DNA from: Myxococcales bacterium
Lineage (GTDB): Bacteria; Myxococcota_A; Polyangia; Polyangiales; Houyiibacteriaceae
NCBI GenBank assembly: GCA_029863605.1
Contig: JAOTVB010000008.1
Location: 100,259 to 164,258, forward strand
Reading direction: 5' to 3'
Length of the DNA stretch: 64,000 bases
Shown: positions 25,885 to 35,330 of the stretch, in pieces
Layout of the letters: each line of letters opens with the position of its first letter
How positions within the stretch are numbered: position 1 is the first letter of the stretch
Made by a program: the position numbers and the translations under genes
The notes under the pieces: generated by a model
Seen by the model: the letters and a program-made list of their open reading frames with translations, nothing else
Told to the model about the DNA's origin: nothing
Databases searched by the model: none

Positions 25885-27344
25885 GTGTTCCTGCCGATGA
25901 AGGCGTTCCGAAGTTCGCTGTTGTCGGGCGAGTCAACAAAGGAAAGTCGAGCGTGATCGCTAGCTTGATCGAAGATGACGGCGTGAAGATCTCCCCCCGC
26001 CCGGGCACGACGACCGAATGCGTACGCTACGCTGTCGAGTCCGATGATCGGGTGCTGTTCTCGGTCATCGATACGCCGGGCTTCGAGGATGCCCCCCGCG
26101 CGCTTCACTGGATCAAGCAACGAGAGATCTCAGCAGCCGATCGCGTGTCGCGCATTCGGGAGCTCATCGACGAGTTTTCTGGCACCGACGAGCTCGTTCA
26201 GGAGCGCAAGTTGTTGGGGCCGATTCTCGAGGGTGCGGCGATCCTCTATGTAGTCAATGGGGATGAGCCCTACCGAAAGAATTACGAAACCGAGATGGAG
26301 ATCCTCCGCTACACCGGTCAGCCAGCGATGGCTCTCATCAATCGGAGCGCAACGGGTCGGCACGTGGACGAATGGGAGCGGGCGCTCAACCAATACTTCA
26401 AGCTCGTCCGGACGTTCGATGCTCATGCCGTGTCTTGGGACGATCGGCGACGCTTGCTCGAGGCTTTCATCGTGCTGGAACCGCGGTGGGAGGCGCAGCT
26501 CGGCGAGGCCGTCGAGCTTTTGGAAACAGAGCAACAACGGAGGCTGCATCGCGTCGCCAACATCGTGTCGAAGCTCCTGGTCGATATCCTTTCCCTTCAC
26601 CTTTCGGTCTTGATTCCGAGTGACACGACTCTCGAGCTCGAAAAGAAGCGCCTCGAACGTCGCTTTCACGACATGCTCAGGGAGCGTGAGGCTCGTGCGC
26701 ATCGCGAGATTGCAGAGGTCTATCTTCACAGCCTCAGCCACTGGTCGCCGGAAACGGAAGTCGACCTCGACCTTCAAGCGGATCTTTTCGCCAAAGAAAC
26801 TTGGGACGTGATGGGGCTTTCGCCCAAAGCGTTGCTCACCCTCACGACAGTGACAGGAGCGGTTGCAGGTGGCGCCGTGGATGCGATGACCGGGTTTGCG
26901 TCCTTCATGACGGGCACGATGCTCGGTGGGCTTGGAGGGCTTGGGATAGGAGTCTACGAGCTGACACGTCGCTTCGCGAGCGCGAGCAATCTCCGCGAGC
27001 GCGCAATGGATGCGTTTCGCGGGTCCCCTGATGGAGAATGGATCCGCGTAGGACCGCATCCAACCATCAACTTTCCTTTCGTCTTAATGTCACGGGCGGT
27101 TGATCACTTCGATCGAATTCGGGCCTGGTCGCACGCCAAGCGACAGCTTCCCGCTCCGGTTCAAAGCTCGATCAAAGTCCTCGACGCACTCGACATGACG
27201 AGTCGGCGCCGCCTCAACGCTCTCTTTTCGACAATTCGAAAGAAGTATCGGGATGTGCCGGATGACACCCGTCGTGCCCTCGACGGTGCCGTGTATGACC
27301 TGTTGGCATCGCACCTCAAAGCAACCTCCCGTTTCCACCCATGA
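25881..27344 (+). CDS. DUF3482 GTPase (Era/dynamin-like)
   Basis: A 487-residue GTPase. G1 is 'VGRVNKGKSS' (12-21), G3 'DTPGFED' and a plausible G4 'LINRSATG' in place of NKxD, so nucleotide specificity may be relaxed. Residues 190-310 are a long charged helical region ('KKRLERRFHDMLREREARAHREIAEV'), then two hydrophobic segments around 'AVAGGAVDAMTGFASFMTGTMLGGLGGLGIGVYELTRRF' (shown in fragments) that probably insert in the membrane. Coupled to DUF2868 upstream and to RecQ downstream by 4-base ATGA overlaps. A membrane-remodelling or sensing role is inferred from the domain order only. Confidence 0.86.
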   Translation: MSVPADEGVPKFAVVGRVNKGKSSVIASLIEDDGVKISPRPGTTTECVRYAVESDDRVLFSVIDTPGFEDAPRALHWIKQREISAADRVSRIRELIDEFSGTDELVQERKLLGPILEGAAILYVVNGDEPYRKNYETEMEILRYTGQPAMALINRSATGRHVDEWERALNQYFKLVRTFDAHAVSWDDRRRLLEAFIVLEPRWEAQLGEAVELLETEQQRRLHRVANIVSKLLVDILSLHLSVLIPSDTTLELEKKRLERRFHDMLREREARAHREIAEVYLHSLSHWSPETEVDLDLQADLFAKETWDVMGLSPKALLTLTTVTGAVAGGAVDAMTGFASFMTGTMLGGLGGLGIGVYELTRRFASASNLRERAMDAFRGSPDGEWIRVGPHPTINFPFVLMSRAVDHFDRIRAWSHAKRQLPAPVQSSIKVLDALDMTSRRRLNALFSTIRKKYRDVPDDTRRALDGAVYDLLASHLKATSRFHP

Positions 27345-28843
27345 GTGATCTCCGCGCTGCACGCCGCGTAGCAAGGGAGCGCTTGGGCGTGCAGCGACTG
27401 CACCGCGAGCAGGCGCAGGCCATCGAGTCGGTGCTCGAGGGGCGGGATACGCTTGTTGTCTTACCGACCGGCTTTGGAAAGTCGCTCATCTACCAAGTGC
27501 CTGGGTTGTTGCTCGAGCGGCCTACGATCGTGATCTCGCCGCTGATTTCGCTGATGCGCGATCAGGAACGAAAGCTCCGCCAACGCCACGTGCCGGTGGT
27601 TCGGATCGACAGCACACTTCGGGCCGCCACGCGGAGGCAGGTGCTCGCTCGCGTTGCCAAAGGCGGCTCGCTCATCGTGCTCACCACACCCGAGACCCTG
27701 GAGTCGCTGGCCGAATCGACGTTCGCACCGACGAAGCCCGCGCTCTTATGCATCGACGAGGCGCATTGCATCTCCGAGTGGGGGCACGATTTTCGCCCTG
27801 CGTATCTTCGGCTTGGAGCGCAGCGGCAGGTACTCGGCAACCCCGTGATGCTCGCGCTGACCGCAACTGCGACGCCTCACGTCCGCAAAGACATCGTCCA
27901 ACGACTCGGCATGAAGAGGCCGACCGAGGTGCTTGCGCCTCCGCATCGCCCAAACCTCCGCCTCGCGGTTCACATCGCGCCTGGCGACCAAAAGATCACC
28001 ACAGCGGCTCGTTTGATTCGGCGCCTGCGTCGGCCAGGTGTCATCTATTGCTCGACCACCAAAGCGGTCGACCAGGTAGCCGGTGCCCTCGCCCGCGCGC
28101 AGATCCCGTCGGCGCGCTACCACGGGAAAATGAAGGCATCGGAGCGCACCTCGACCCAGCGCAAGTTCATGAAGTCGAAGCGACGCATGGTCATGGTCGC
28201 GACGAGCGCATTTGGCATGGGCATCGACAAGCCAGACATCCGTTACATCGTTCACTATCAGGCGCCCGGCTCCATCGAGCAGCTCGTTCAAGAGTCGGGC
28301 CGTGCAGGGCGGGACGGAAAGCGCTCGGACTGCATTCTTCTTTTCGATCGGGATGATCTTCGCATCCAGGAGCATCTTCAAAAGCAGGGACGAGCCGATC
28401 CTGCGCAGGTCCAACGGGTCACCCAAGCACTTGGGAGCTGGTTCGACGAGGGCAAGACGGTCACCCCCAAAGAGCTCGCCCTCTCCGCGCGCGTTCCGTT
28501 GACGGTGGCGCGATCCTGCGCCGCCCAGCTCGAGGAGCTCGGCCTCATCACGATGGTCAAGCGGGGCCACTACGGCAGCCGCGCGACACCGGAGGAGCTC
28601 CGCGCGGGCGCCCACAACCTCGCCGTCCGTCTCGAAACACTTCGCCGCCAGGATGTGAAGCGCTTGGCTGCCCTTGCTGAGTACGCCGAAACCGGAGAAT
28701 GCCGAAGCCGCTTCATCCGCCGCTATTTCGGCGAAGCCGACCCTCCCGAGTGCGGCATCTGTGACAACTGCCCTAAACGCCGCTCTGTTCCCCGAAGCGC
28801 CGGTCGAAGACGCAGTCCAAAACGGCCGAAATCGGGGTCGTAG
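27341..28843 (+). CDS. RecQ-family DNA helicase without HRDC domain
   Basis: A 500-residue superfamily-2 helicase that unwinds DNA 3' to 5' with ATP. Walker A is 'LPTGFGKSLIYQ', motif Ia 'VISPLISLMRDQ', motif II 'IDEAHCISEWGHDFRP' (DEAH with the RecQ aromatic loop), motif III 'LALTATATPHVRKDI', motif V 'MVATSAFGMGIDKPDI' and motif VI 'QESGRAGRDG'. The RecQ zinc site is visible as 'GEC' then 'PECGICDNC'. It ends soon after this with a basic tail, so the HRDC domain of E. coli RecQ is missing. Overlaps the GTPase gene by ATGA. Confidence 0.93.
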   Translation: MSDLRAARRVARERLGVQRLHREQAQAIESVLEGRDTLVVLPTGFGKSLIYQVPGLLLERPTIVISPLISLMRDQERKLRQRHVPVVRIDSTLRAATRRQVLARVAKGGSLIVLTTPETLESLAESTFAPTKPALLCIDEAHCISEWGHDFRPAYLRLGAQRQVLGNPVMLALTATATPHVRKDIVQRLGMKRPTEVLAPPHRPNLRLAVHIAPGDQKITTAARLIRRLRRPGVIYCSTTKAVDQVAGALARAQIPSARYHGKMKASERTSTQRKFMKSKRRMVMVATSAFGMGIDKPDIRYIVHYQAPGSIEQLVQESGRAGRDGKRSDCILLFDRDDLRIQEHLQKQGRADPAQVQRVTQALGSWFDEGKTVTPKELALSARVPLTVARSCAAQLEELGLITMVKRGHYGSRATPEELRAGAHNLAVRLETLRRQDVKRLAALAEYAETGECRSRFIRRYFGEADPPECGICDNCPKRRSVPRSAGRRRSPKRPKSGS

Positions 28844-28888
28844 CAGCGCAAGGTCTCTTCTTTCTGTAGGCATCCTATACTCGGACCG

Positions 28889-31093
28889 ATGGCCGACGAA
28901 GAGGCACCCCAGGATCTAACCGAACGGATTCGGCGAATCGCTGCCACGATCGCCGGGGAGGTCGACAAGCGCTTGGTTACAGATGACGAGTCGCCCTCGA
29001 TCCTCGACGCGGCGGCGCGCTCCCTCGGAGCCACGATGGATCGATGGGGCCAAAACCCGAGCCTGAGACGACTCCTTGGAGGTGTGCAACGCGACGTGCT
29101 GACGAGCCCGGGAGAGCGGGTGGAGCTTTCGGCGACCTTGGGGATGGCTAGCAAGCTCGGCACGATCGCACGCTTCTACGTCGATGATGCCGTGGTAGGT
29201 GAGGTGCCAATCGGCAGCACCGCCGAAGTGCGCACCATGATCGACGCACCTGGGCCGGGCCTCCATCGAGTCGGGGTGAAGGTGTGCAACGATAGGGGGC
29301 AGGTCGTGTCCGACCTGATCGGCCATCGACTCCTGCAAGTGGCCAGCGGTCGACCCGTCGCCTTGGTTCACGCCGCTCTTTTTCTTCCGCGGCCGACGGG
29401 AGATCCGACTCCACCGACGTCACCCCTCGATGCCCTGCGCGCATTGATCGACGAGGGTTTCGAGATCGTCTACTTCGACATCCATGACAAGAACCGGGAC
29501 GCCCTCATTCACGACGAGGTCGTCAATCAGCGACTGCCGCCCGGGGCAATCCTCGTCTACTCGGCTGAGGAAGAGGAGCTCAAGAGTCTGGGCGTCCATT
29601 TCGTCAAGATGTTTGCGAAGATGGCGATACGCCGGCTGCGTGCGAAGGGTGTGCCGGTGACGACGGTCCTGACCGAGCGCGACGACGATTCGGTCGAGAG
29701 CCGCGCCGAACAGGTGAGCGTGATCACGCCGTCGACGGTCCTCAAACGGGCGCATGCCGGTGCGTTTGGTCCCGAGGTGGAGCAGGCCACTCAGCTACTG
29801 CGCGACAAAGCGAGCAGCGATCCACTCGATTGGCGGCTCGACCAGACTACCGAATCGCGTCTCGTTTCTGGCAACTCCTTTCATGCTGAGCTCGACAACG
29901 AGCAGGCGCGGCGGCGGCTCTTTGCCTCCTTCGAAGAGGCCGTCTCGACGATTCACGTGCAGTTCTACATCGTCCGAGCCGGCGACTTCACCGAGCACCT
30001 GATCGTGAAGCTCATCCAGCGGGCGCGGGCGGGGGTGAAGGTACGGTTCATGGTCGACGCGCTCTATTCCGACGAAGAGGTCCTCGGTCGCCTGAATCCG
30101 CTGATCCTATCGTTGAAGGAAGAAGAAAACATCGAAGTGCTCGCGGTCCACCCGATCGAGTCTCGCAGGGAGGTCGGCGTTTCGAGCTTGAAGAAACGAG
30201 ACCACCGCAAGCTCGTGATCATCGACGGCCGCCGCGCCTTCGTGTCCGGGCGCAATGCGGGCGACGAATATTTCTTGGGATTCGACGAGGTGCCGGTGCA
30301 CGACAACACGCGTCATGAGCGCATCCCGTGGCTCGACGCGCATGTGGAGCTTACCGGACCGCTCGTTCGGAAAGTTCAGGAAACGTTCGTGCGCACTTGG
30401 CACCGGCAAGGGGGAGGCAAAATTCCCGAGGACCAAGACGTCTTGCCGAAGCTCGAGCCGGCTGGCTCTGCCGCAGGCCGGCTGGTCGTGCATCGGGGGC
30501 TCGCCGACACCAACGGCCTCGCGATGTACGAAACGATGTTCGATCTCGCCGAAGACCACGTCTACATCGTCAACGACTTCCCGTTCGTCCCGACGCTCGA
30601 GCGAGCGATCTTCCGTCTCTTGGATCGAGGTGTGACCGTCAAGCTTCTCACCGGGAATGCGGCCACCCGGCGTGACGACGGGACCTTCTTTCCGGCGCCT
30701 CTGCACAGGACGCTTTTCGAGTATATGGTGAAGGCGAAGCTCGAACCGCTGCTCACCGCTGGTGTCGAAGTCTACGAGTTCGTCCCGTCGCCTTCCCCGA
30801 AGATCGTCGCGCGGGGAGGCCGCATTCGCCCATACGTGCACGCCAAGCTCGTCTCGGTCGATGGTTTGGTGACCAGCATCGGGTCGGCCAATCTCGATGC
30901 AACCGCGAGCTTTTGGGAGAGTGAGGCTAACATCGTCGTGCAGGACGCCGACTTTGCGAGCGGGATCGAGGCTACGGTCCAAAAAATGATCGACGACAGC
31001 GTTCGGCTCGACCCCGAATCCGAATACTGGAAGCGAGAACGAGCCCAACGTGCCGTCGTCGCAACGCTGTGGCCCGGGACGTTCTATTCCTGA
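28889..31093 (+). CDS. Double-HKD phospholipase D-like protein with large N-terminal extension
   Basis: A 734-residue protein. Two complete HKD motifs are present: 'HRKLVIIDG' near residue 438 and 'HAKLVSVDG' near 650, each with the Gly/Ser-Asn segment ('GRNAGDEY', 'GSANLDATASF') of cardiolipin-synthase-like enzymes, so phosphatidyl transfer or phosphodiester hydrolysis is expected. The first 310 residues are not part of that fold: about 75-145 looks like a beta-sandwich, and 150-260 is alpha/beta ('ALRALIDEGFEIVYFDIHDKNRDAL', 'LRAKGVPVTTVLTERDDDS' in pieces), vaguely like HAD/App1 phosphatases but without a visible DxD. Follows recQ by 45 bases on the same strand. Confidence 0.85.
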   Translation: MADEEAPQDLTERIRRIAATIAGEVDKRLVTDDESPSILDAAARSLGATMDRWGQNPSLRRLLGGVQRDVLTSPGERVELSATLGMASKLGTIARFYVDDAVVGEVPIGSTAEVRTMIDAPGPGLHRVGVKVCNDRGQVVSDLIGHRLLQVASGRPVALVHAALFLPRPTGDPTPPTSPLDALRALIDEGFEIVYFDIHDKNRDALIHDEVVNQRLPPGAILVYSAEEEELKSLGVHFVKMFAKMAIRRLRAKGVPVTTVLTERDDDSVESRAEQVSVITPSTVLKRAHAGAFGPEVEQATQLLRDKASSDPLDWRLDQTTESRLVSGNSFHAELDNEQARRRLFASFEEAVSTIHVQFYIVRAGDFTEHLIVKLIQRARAGVKVRFMVDALYSDEEVLGRLNPLILSLKEEENIEVLAVHPIESRREVGVSSLKKRDHRKLVIIDGRRAFVSGRNAGDEYFLGFDEVPVHDNTRHERIPWLDAHVELTGPLVRKVQETFVRTWHRQGGGKIPEDQDVLPKLEPAGSAAGRLVVHRGLADTNGLAMYETMFDLAEDHVYIVNDFPFVPTLERAIFRLLDRGVTVKLLTGNAATRRDDGTFFPAPLHRTLFEYMVKAKLEPLLTAGVEVYEFVPSPSPKIVARGGRIRPYVHAKLVSVDGLVTSIGSANLDATASFWESEANIVVQDADFASGIEATVQKMIDDSVRLDPESEYWKRERAQRAVVATLWPGTFYS

Positions 31094-31096
31094 GCT

Positions 31097-32689
31097 TCAC
31101 GGACCATCGAGTTGGCGAGGCCGGGTGGTCCCGTAACCCGGCACGCGGATCGTGGCGGGCGGGTTTGGCATCTCTGGGACGTAGATAATGCCGCCCGGTA
31201 CGTGGGTGACCCTCACCAATATCGCGACCACTTCTTCGCTGTGGCCCGCTTCATCGACCCACTCGATGGTAACGGGCTCGCCTAGCGGCGCGTCGTCGGC
31301 CCATAGGGTTTCGCCGATCGTCAGCGTGCCGTCGATGTCGATGAGTACGGGCCGAAAGGCGAGCGGGCTCCCTACGCTTTTCAGCACGGCCACAGATTGT
31401 GCTGTCACACTGACGAGGCGGTCGTAGAGCTTGTCGTAGTTGTAGTCGCTGATCCAGACGGGGTCGCAATACCCCATGACATCGCGGTACTGGGTCGAGA
31501 TCAGCGCTTGCGCTCCTCGATCGAAACCGAGAACCCCAATCCCACCGTTGCTGTAGGGAAACGCTGGGTCTCCAGGGACTCCACAAGGTGCATGTGGAAG
31601 CCCGAGGCTGTGTCCGATCTCGTGCACGAAGGTGTCCAAGTCGTCGCTGTAGAGCAACCCAAGGGCCCCCCGGTTGAACGTGTCACCCGCGCTCGGAACG
31701 GGCCCGATCCCCGCAACGCACCCTCCACCGCAGAAGTCACCTAGATTGTCGCTAGGGCGAACCGCGCAGTAGTAGTAAGTGTTGGGACTTGCGTTGTCGG
31801 CGGCGCGAATCGAGAGGCACTCGTTCAGGAGGTCAGTCCATCCTCCGCCATCGGCACTAATGGCGCGATCGAAGTCGAGCGGGCTCTGACGGACCGAGAC
31901 TTCGAAATCGGCCAGCGGGAACATCCCGTACATCCTCTGTGTGAAGCGCGCGACGGTCACACCGTCGGTATTCGGCGTACGGTTGGACCCGTCCGCCTGA
32001 TAGCGAACCGGGACGAGCACGATTCGAAAGGGCCCCGGCGCCGCCACCGCGTTGAGCGATTGAGTGCTTGTGGCCGGGTAGCGCGACCCGCTCACGGTAC
32101 CGGCGTAGGTCCCACACGGATCCACTTCCAACAGTTCGACCGAGAAGGTCGAGCTCACCGCAAGCTCACCTGGGCCGAGTCCGAAGTTAATCGTGCTCGC
32201 GAGGGTCGTGGCGCTCGATGCGCCGGTCACTTGAATCTGAGTTTCCCTCGGGCTCCCGTTGAGGGTGAGTCGAGCGATGACGTCGCGCGTCTGCCAGTCT
32301 GCCTGCGGTTCGACGAAGACACGCATGACACCATCCCGATCCGCGATCACGGGAGCCACTCGGTTGTTCACCGGCGCGGCGTTGTCGACGACTGGGACCG
32401 ACACGCCCTGATTGATGGTAACGTCGCTAATGCGCAGTGACCGCACAGCCATCGGAGGCGCGGTCGCAGGGTTGCAATCAGGCGGTGGCGGCTGACCTGC
32501 ATCGGTCATCGGGGCTTGACCACCATCGATACCGGGCTCGATTGGGAGACCGCCGTCCACCCCGAAAGAGGGCGGTGTCGGCGCAGCGAGGTTTGGCGGT
32601 TCTGCACCATGCTCGCTTCCGATCACGCCGGTGCACCCGAGGACCACGAAAGCGCCGAGCGCGAGCGTCAGAACGGCCGGAGACCGCAT
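31097..32689 (-). CDS. Metzincin-type zinc metalloprotease lipoprotein
   Basis: A 530-residue lipoprotein (lipobox 'VVLGC') with a Pro/Gly/Asp-rich linker. Near residue 354 is 'HEIGHSLGLPH', the HExxHxxGxxH zinc site of metzincins, and about 45 residues later 'DVMGYC' supplies the Met-turn. Before the catalytic domain lies a beta-rich region ('RDVIARLTLNGSPRETQIQV') and after it another. Four or more cysteines in the catalytic part suggest disulfides and an exported location. It is likely a surface or secreted protease; the substrate is unknown. Its stop is 3 bases from the convergent PLD gene stop. Confidence 0.9.
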   Translation of the reverse strand: MRSPAVLTLALGAFVVLGCTGVIGSEHGAEPPNLAAPTPPSFGVDGGLPIEPGIDGGQAPMTDAGQPPPPDCNPATAPPMAVRSLRISDVTINQGVSVPVVDNAAPVNNRVAPVIADRDGVMRVFVEPQADWQTRDVIARLTLNGSPRETQIQVTGASSATTLASTINFGLGPGELAVSSTFSVELLEVDPCGTYAGTVSGSRYPATSTQSLNAVAAPGPFRIVLVPVRYQADGSNRTPNTDGVTVARFTQRMYGMFPLADFEVSVRQSPLDFDRAISADGGGWTDLLNECLSIRAADNASPNTYYYCAVRPSDNLGDFCGGGCVAGIGPVPSAGDTFNRGALGLLYSDDLDTFVHEIGHSLGLPHAPCGVPGDPAFPYSNGGIGVLGFDRGAQALISTQYRDVMGYCDPVWISDYNYDKLYDRLVSVTAQSVAVLKSVGSPLAFRPVLIDIDGTLTIGETLWADDAPLGEPVTIEWVDEAGHSEEVVAILVRVTHVPGGIIYVPEMPNPPATIRVPGYGTTRPRQLDGP

Positions 32690-32800
32690 CTCCTCACCCT
32701 AGGGGCATGAGCGGTGTACCGCTGTACTTTTTTGTGGTGGTTTGTCGGCGGTGCTTAAAGTTGCCGACCTGCCCTTTGCTTTCCCTGGGTCTGAGAGGGG

Positions 32801-33658
32801 TTAATCCTCCAGCAGCCGCTTTGGATGCTTGCCATCCACGAAGCCCATGAAGGGCGCATGAATGCTGTATCCGAGCATGCGCTGAATGTGCTCGCTGCAC
32901 TGTTTCACCGTGTCGCGCGACAGGGATAGGCTGTAGTTTTCCTGAGTCCGACACCACGGCTCGCAGTACTGCGCCGAAACACACAGACGCGCGGCGTTGC
33001 TTTGGTTTGCGCCGCCGGCGTGCCAAAGCGTACCGAGGAAGAAAACCACCGAGCCCGCGGGCATCACCACCGGCGTCAGGTTCACGAGATCGTGTTCGGT
33101 CGGCTGGCGGTCATCCCATAGATGGCTCTTGGGAATCACCACTGTCGCTCCGTTTTCCTCGGTGAACGCATCGATAGCCCAAATGGTCGCCGCGCCAAGT
33201 GCCCGTCGCGGGCGTGCGACGCGATAAAACAGGTCGTCGTGGTGAAGCGGTTGCTGGGCTTCGCCGGGAAGAATGTTTATTGCTTGAAGCTGCGACAGGA
33301 GGTAGTTCGGCTCGAAGATCCAGTCGAGGCAGCCGAGGATCAGAGGGTGCTCCACCAGCGGATTGCACACCAGTGACTTTTCGAAGAAAGCGTACAGCCG
33401 CTGCGTCTTGAAGCCCTCGAAGTTGTTACGACCCGACTCGTAGCTAAACCGCGGGATGAGGTCCTCTTTGATCTCCGAGACCAACTCGGAAGAGATCAGA
33501 TTCTCGATGACCACATATCCGTCGCGCTCGACAGCCTTCATGCACCGATCGACATCCTCCTCAGGCGCCTTGGGCTGCGACCCCGCCGTCGACGGATACT
33601 TCTCGGCGAGCTCGACGTCTCCGTATTCTTCGACATCTCGAACAACGATTCGTCCCAT
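32801..33658 (-). CDS. Phytanoyl-CoA dioxygenase (PhyH) family protein
   Basis: A 285-residue Fe(II)/2-oxoglutarate oxygenase. The metal facial triad is seen in 'PLHHDDLFY' (His139 or 140 with Asp141 or 142) and 'LWHAGGANQS' (His213), and Arg224 ('NAARLCVS') is placed to bind 2-oxoglutarate. 'VERDGYVVIENLIS' is the typical N-terminal strand. The ATG at 33658 has GGAGG upstream; the open frame runs to 33709. These enzymes hydroxylate lipids, amino acids or natural products. No biosynthetic cluster surrounds it, so the substrate is open. Confidence 0.87.
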   Translation of the reverse strand: MGRIVVRDVEEYGDVELAEKYPSTAGSQPKAPEEDVDRCMKAVERDGYVVIENLISSELVSEIKEDLIPRFSYESGRNNFEGFKTQRLYAFFEKSLVCNPLVEHPLILGCLDWIFEPNYLLSQLQAINILPGEAQQPLHHDDLFYRVARPRRALGAATIWAIDAFTEENGATVVIPKSHLWDDRQPTEHDLVNLTPVVMPAGSVVFFLGTLWHAGGANQSNAARLCVSAQYCEPWCRTQENYSLSLSRDTVKQCSEHIQRMLGYSIHAPFMGFVDGKHPKRLLED

Positions 33659-33796
33659 GGTCCTCCGGGGTTCTATTGAGAGCTTCCAACAGGCGCTGGA
33701 GTTGGTCAAACTGATGAATGTGTTCCAGCGTGGTATTCGAAGCTGGTGCGGGGTTGTCCGTTTCGGAAAACAGCTCTAGCGTCCGGATGAGGTCAC

Positions 33797-34393
33797 ATGC
33801 GCGTCGACCCTGCGGTGTTTCGGCAACTCGATCTTCGCGTGCACGAGTTTCTCAGCGACGTGCCACTTCACGACGTCTGGCGGGTCGAGCTAGCACCACG
33901 CGACGGTGAACCCGACATGCGGGATGTCCGCGCGGTCATGTCGGACGCGCTCCTCGTCTCTCTGAACCCCGTCGTCCGGGGTCTTTTCGCCCTCCGAGCT
34001 TTCTTGGGGCGGTTGTTTCGCTGGGATGGTGAGCGCCCGGCTCGGACAACGCGATCGTACGCACGGCGTCTCACCGATAAGGACCACGAAAGGTCCCTCG
34101 AGCCGCCTGGCAAAGTCGAGGGCCCTTTCCGCCTGCTCTACGTGTTTCCTACGGAGGCGTTAGGCGAAGCGATCAACAGCACGGTTCATGCTTTTTCGTG
34201 CTTGGCACTGGTTCCGCGGGAAGGGGGCTACTTCCTCTACTGGGCGATCTACGTGCGCCCCGGCAAAGCGCTCACGCGATTCTACATGGCATTGATCGAC
34301 CCGTTTCGCCATTGGATCGTCTATCCATCAATCCTGCGCCATGTGCAAGAGGCGTGGAGAGCCCCCGTCCGACCCATCTCTGGTTGCGCTTGA
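33797..34393 (+). CDS. DUF2867-like protein
   Basis: A 198-residue soluble protein. The pattern 'LFRWDG', 'NSTVHAFSCLALVP', 'YFLYWAIYVRPGKALTRFYMALIDPFRHWIVYP' (seen in fragments) and 'HVQEAWR' corresponds, as far as I can judge, to DUF2867, a SRPBCC-like family of unknown function. GAGG lies 8 bases ahead of the ATG. It is divergent from the PhyH gene across 138 bases. The identification is from memory of the motif and could be wrong. Confidence 0.6.
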   Translation: MRVDPAVFRQLDLRVHEFLSDVPLHDVWRVELAPRDGEPDMRDVRAVMSDALLVSLNPVVRGLFALRAFLGRLFRWDGERPARTTRSYARRLTDKDHERSLEPPGKVEGPFRLLYVFPTEALGEAINSTVHAFSCLALVPREGGYFLYWAIYVRPGKALTRFYMALIDPFRHWIVYPSILRHVQEAWRAPVRPISGCA

Positions 34394-34520
34394 CGTTGTC
34401 GTATTCGCCATAAATTGTCAGGCCATTTCACGTGTGCCCCGCCCGGCTGTCCTCCAGAAATAGGCTTCGTCTCGTGACGGCTTGCCGGGGCTGCAGTTCG
34501 GATTCAGGGTGAGTGACCCA

Positions 34521-35330
34521 ATGAAAACAGCATACGTTACGACATTGTGCAACGGTGATGGGTACGTTCCCGGCGTCGAAGCACTCGGGAAATCCCTCGA
34601 AGCCCACGGGACCAAAGTGCCGCGCGTCGTTCTGGTGACGGCGGACGTTAGTGAGAAGGCCCGCCGGCGTCTGACTGAACAGGGTTGGGAGGTCCGCGAA
34701 GTCGAGCCGCTCGACAATCCCAACCCCGACACCGCCCAGCTCTTCGAACGCTTTCGAAACGTATATACGAAGCTTCGGGCATGGCAGCTCGTCGACTTCG
34801 ACAAAGTCGTCGTCCTCGATGCCGACGTGATCACGCTTCAAAACATCGACGATCTTTTCGAACGGCCCTCCATTGCCGCCGCACCCGATTTCTTTCTTCC
34901 CGACCGATTCAACAGCGGATTGATGGTTCTCGATCCCTCGACCGAGACGTTCGAACGGATGCTAGAGGCGCTCTGGCACACGCCCAGTTATGACGGCGGC
35001 GACCAGGGGTTCTTGAACGTCTTCTACTCCAATTGGTATGCGATGGACGTCTCGCATCGTCTGCCCGCTGGGTACAACCTGCAAAACTTCATTTTCCAGT
35101 TTCTGAGAGGCCACCCGAGCTTGAAGCAGGCTCTTCTACGCGAGGCGAAGGTCATCCACTATTCGGTGCAAAAGCCCTGGCTCGCAAAGTCCGCCCTCAC
35201 GGGCGGGTCAGAGGCATGGTGGAATGCCTATTTCGGGGCCCATCCCGAAGAGGCGAAGGAGTGGAAACGCCGTTGGCATGCGATGGAAGATTGGACGTTC
35301 GACCACGCGGTGGCCGCCATCATCAAATAA
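34521..35330 (+). CDS. Glycosyltransferase family 8 (glycogenin-like)
   Basis: A 269-residue retaining glycosyltransferase using a nucleotide sugar. 'AYVTTLCNGDGYVPGVEALGKSL' is the glycogenin-like N-terminus; 'VVVLDADVITLQNIDDLF' holds the metal-binding DxD (D100, D102); 'RFNSGLMVLDP' and 'GGDQGFLNVFY' are later family motifs. The ATG at 34521 has GGGTGAG upstream. Its TAA overlaps the ATG of the GH13 gene (TAATG), so the two are translationally coupled. A role in making or priming an alpha-glucan is suggested by the neighbour but not shown. Confidence 0.9.
   Translation: MKTAYVTTLCNGDGYVPGVEALGKSLEAHGTKVPRVVLVTADVSEKARRRLTEQGWEVREVEPLDNPNPDTAQLFERFRNVYTKLRAWQLVDFDKVVVLDADVITLQNIDDLFERPSIAAAPDFFLPDRFNSGLMVLDPSTETFERMLEALWHTPSYDGGDQGFLNVFYSNWYAMDVSHRLPAGYNLQNFIFQFLRGHPSLKQALLREAKVIHYSVQKPWLAKSALTGGSEAWWNAYFGAHPEEAKEWKRRWHAMEDWTFDHAVAAIIK

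Noticed and set aside
27746..28873. A 375-codon minus-strand frame across recQ
   Set aside because: All RecQ motifs are on the plus strand; the reverse frame is a shadow.
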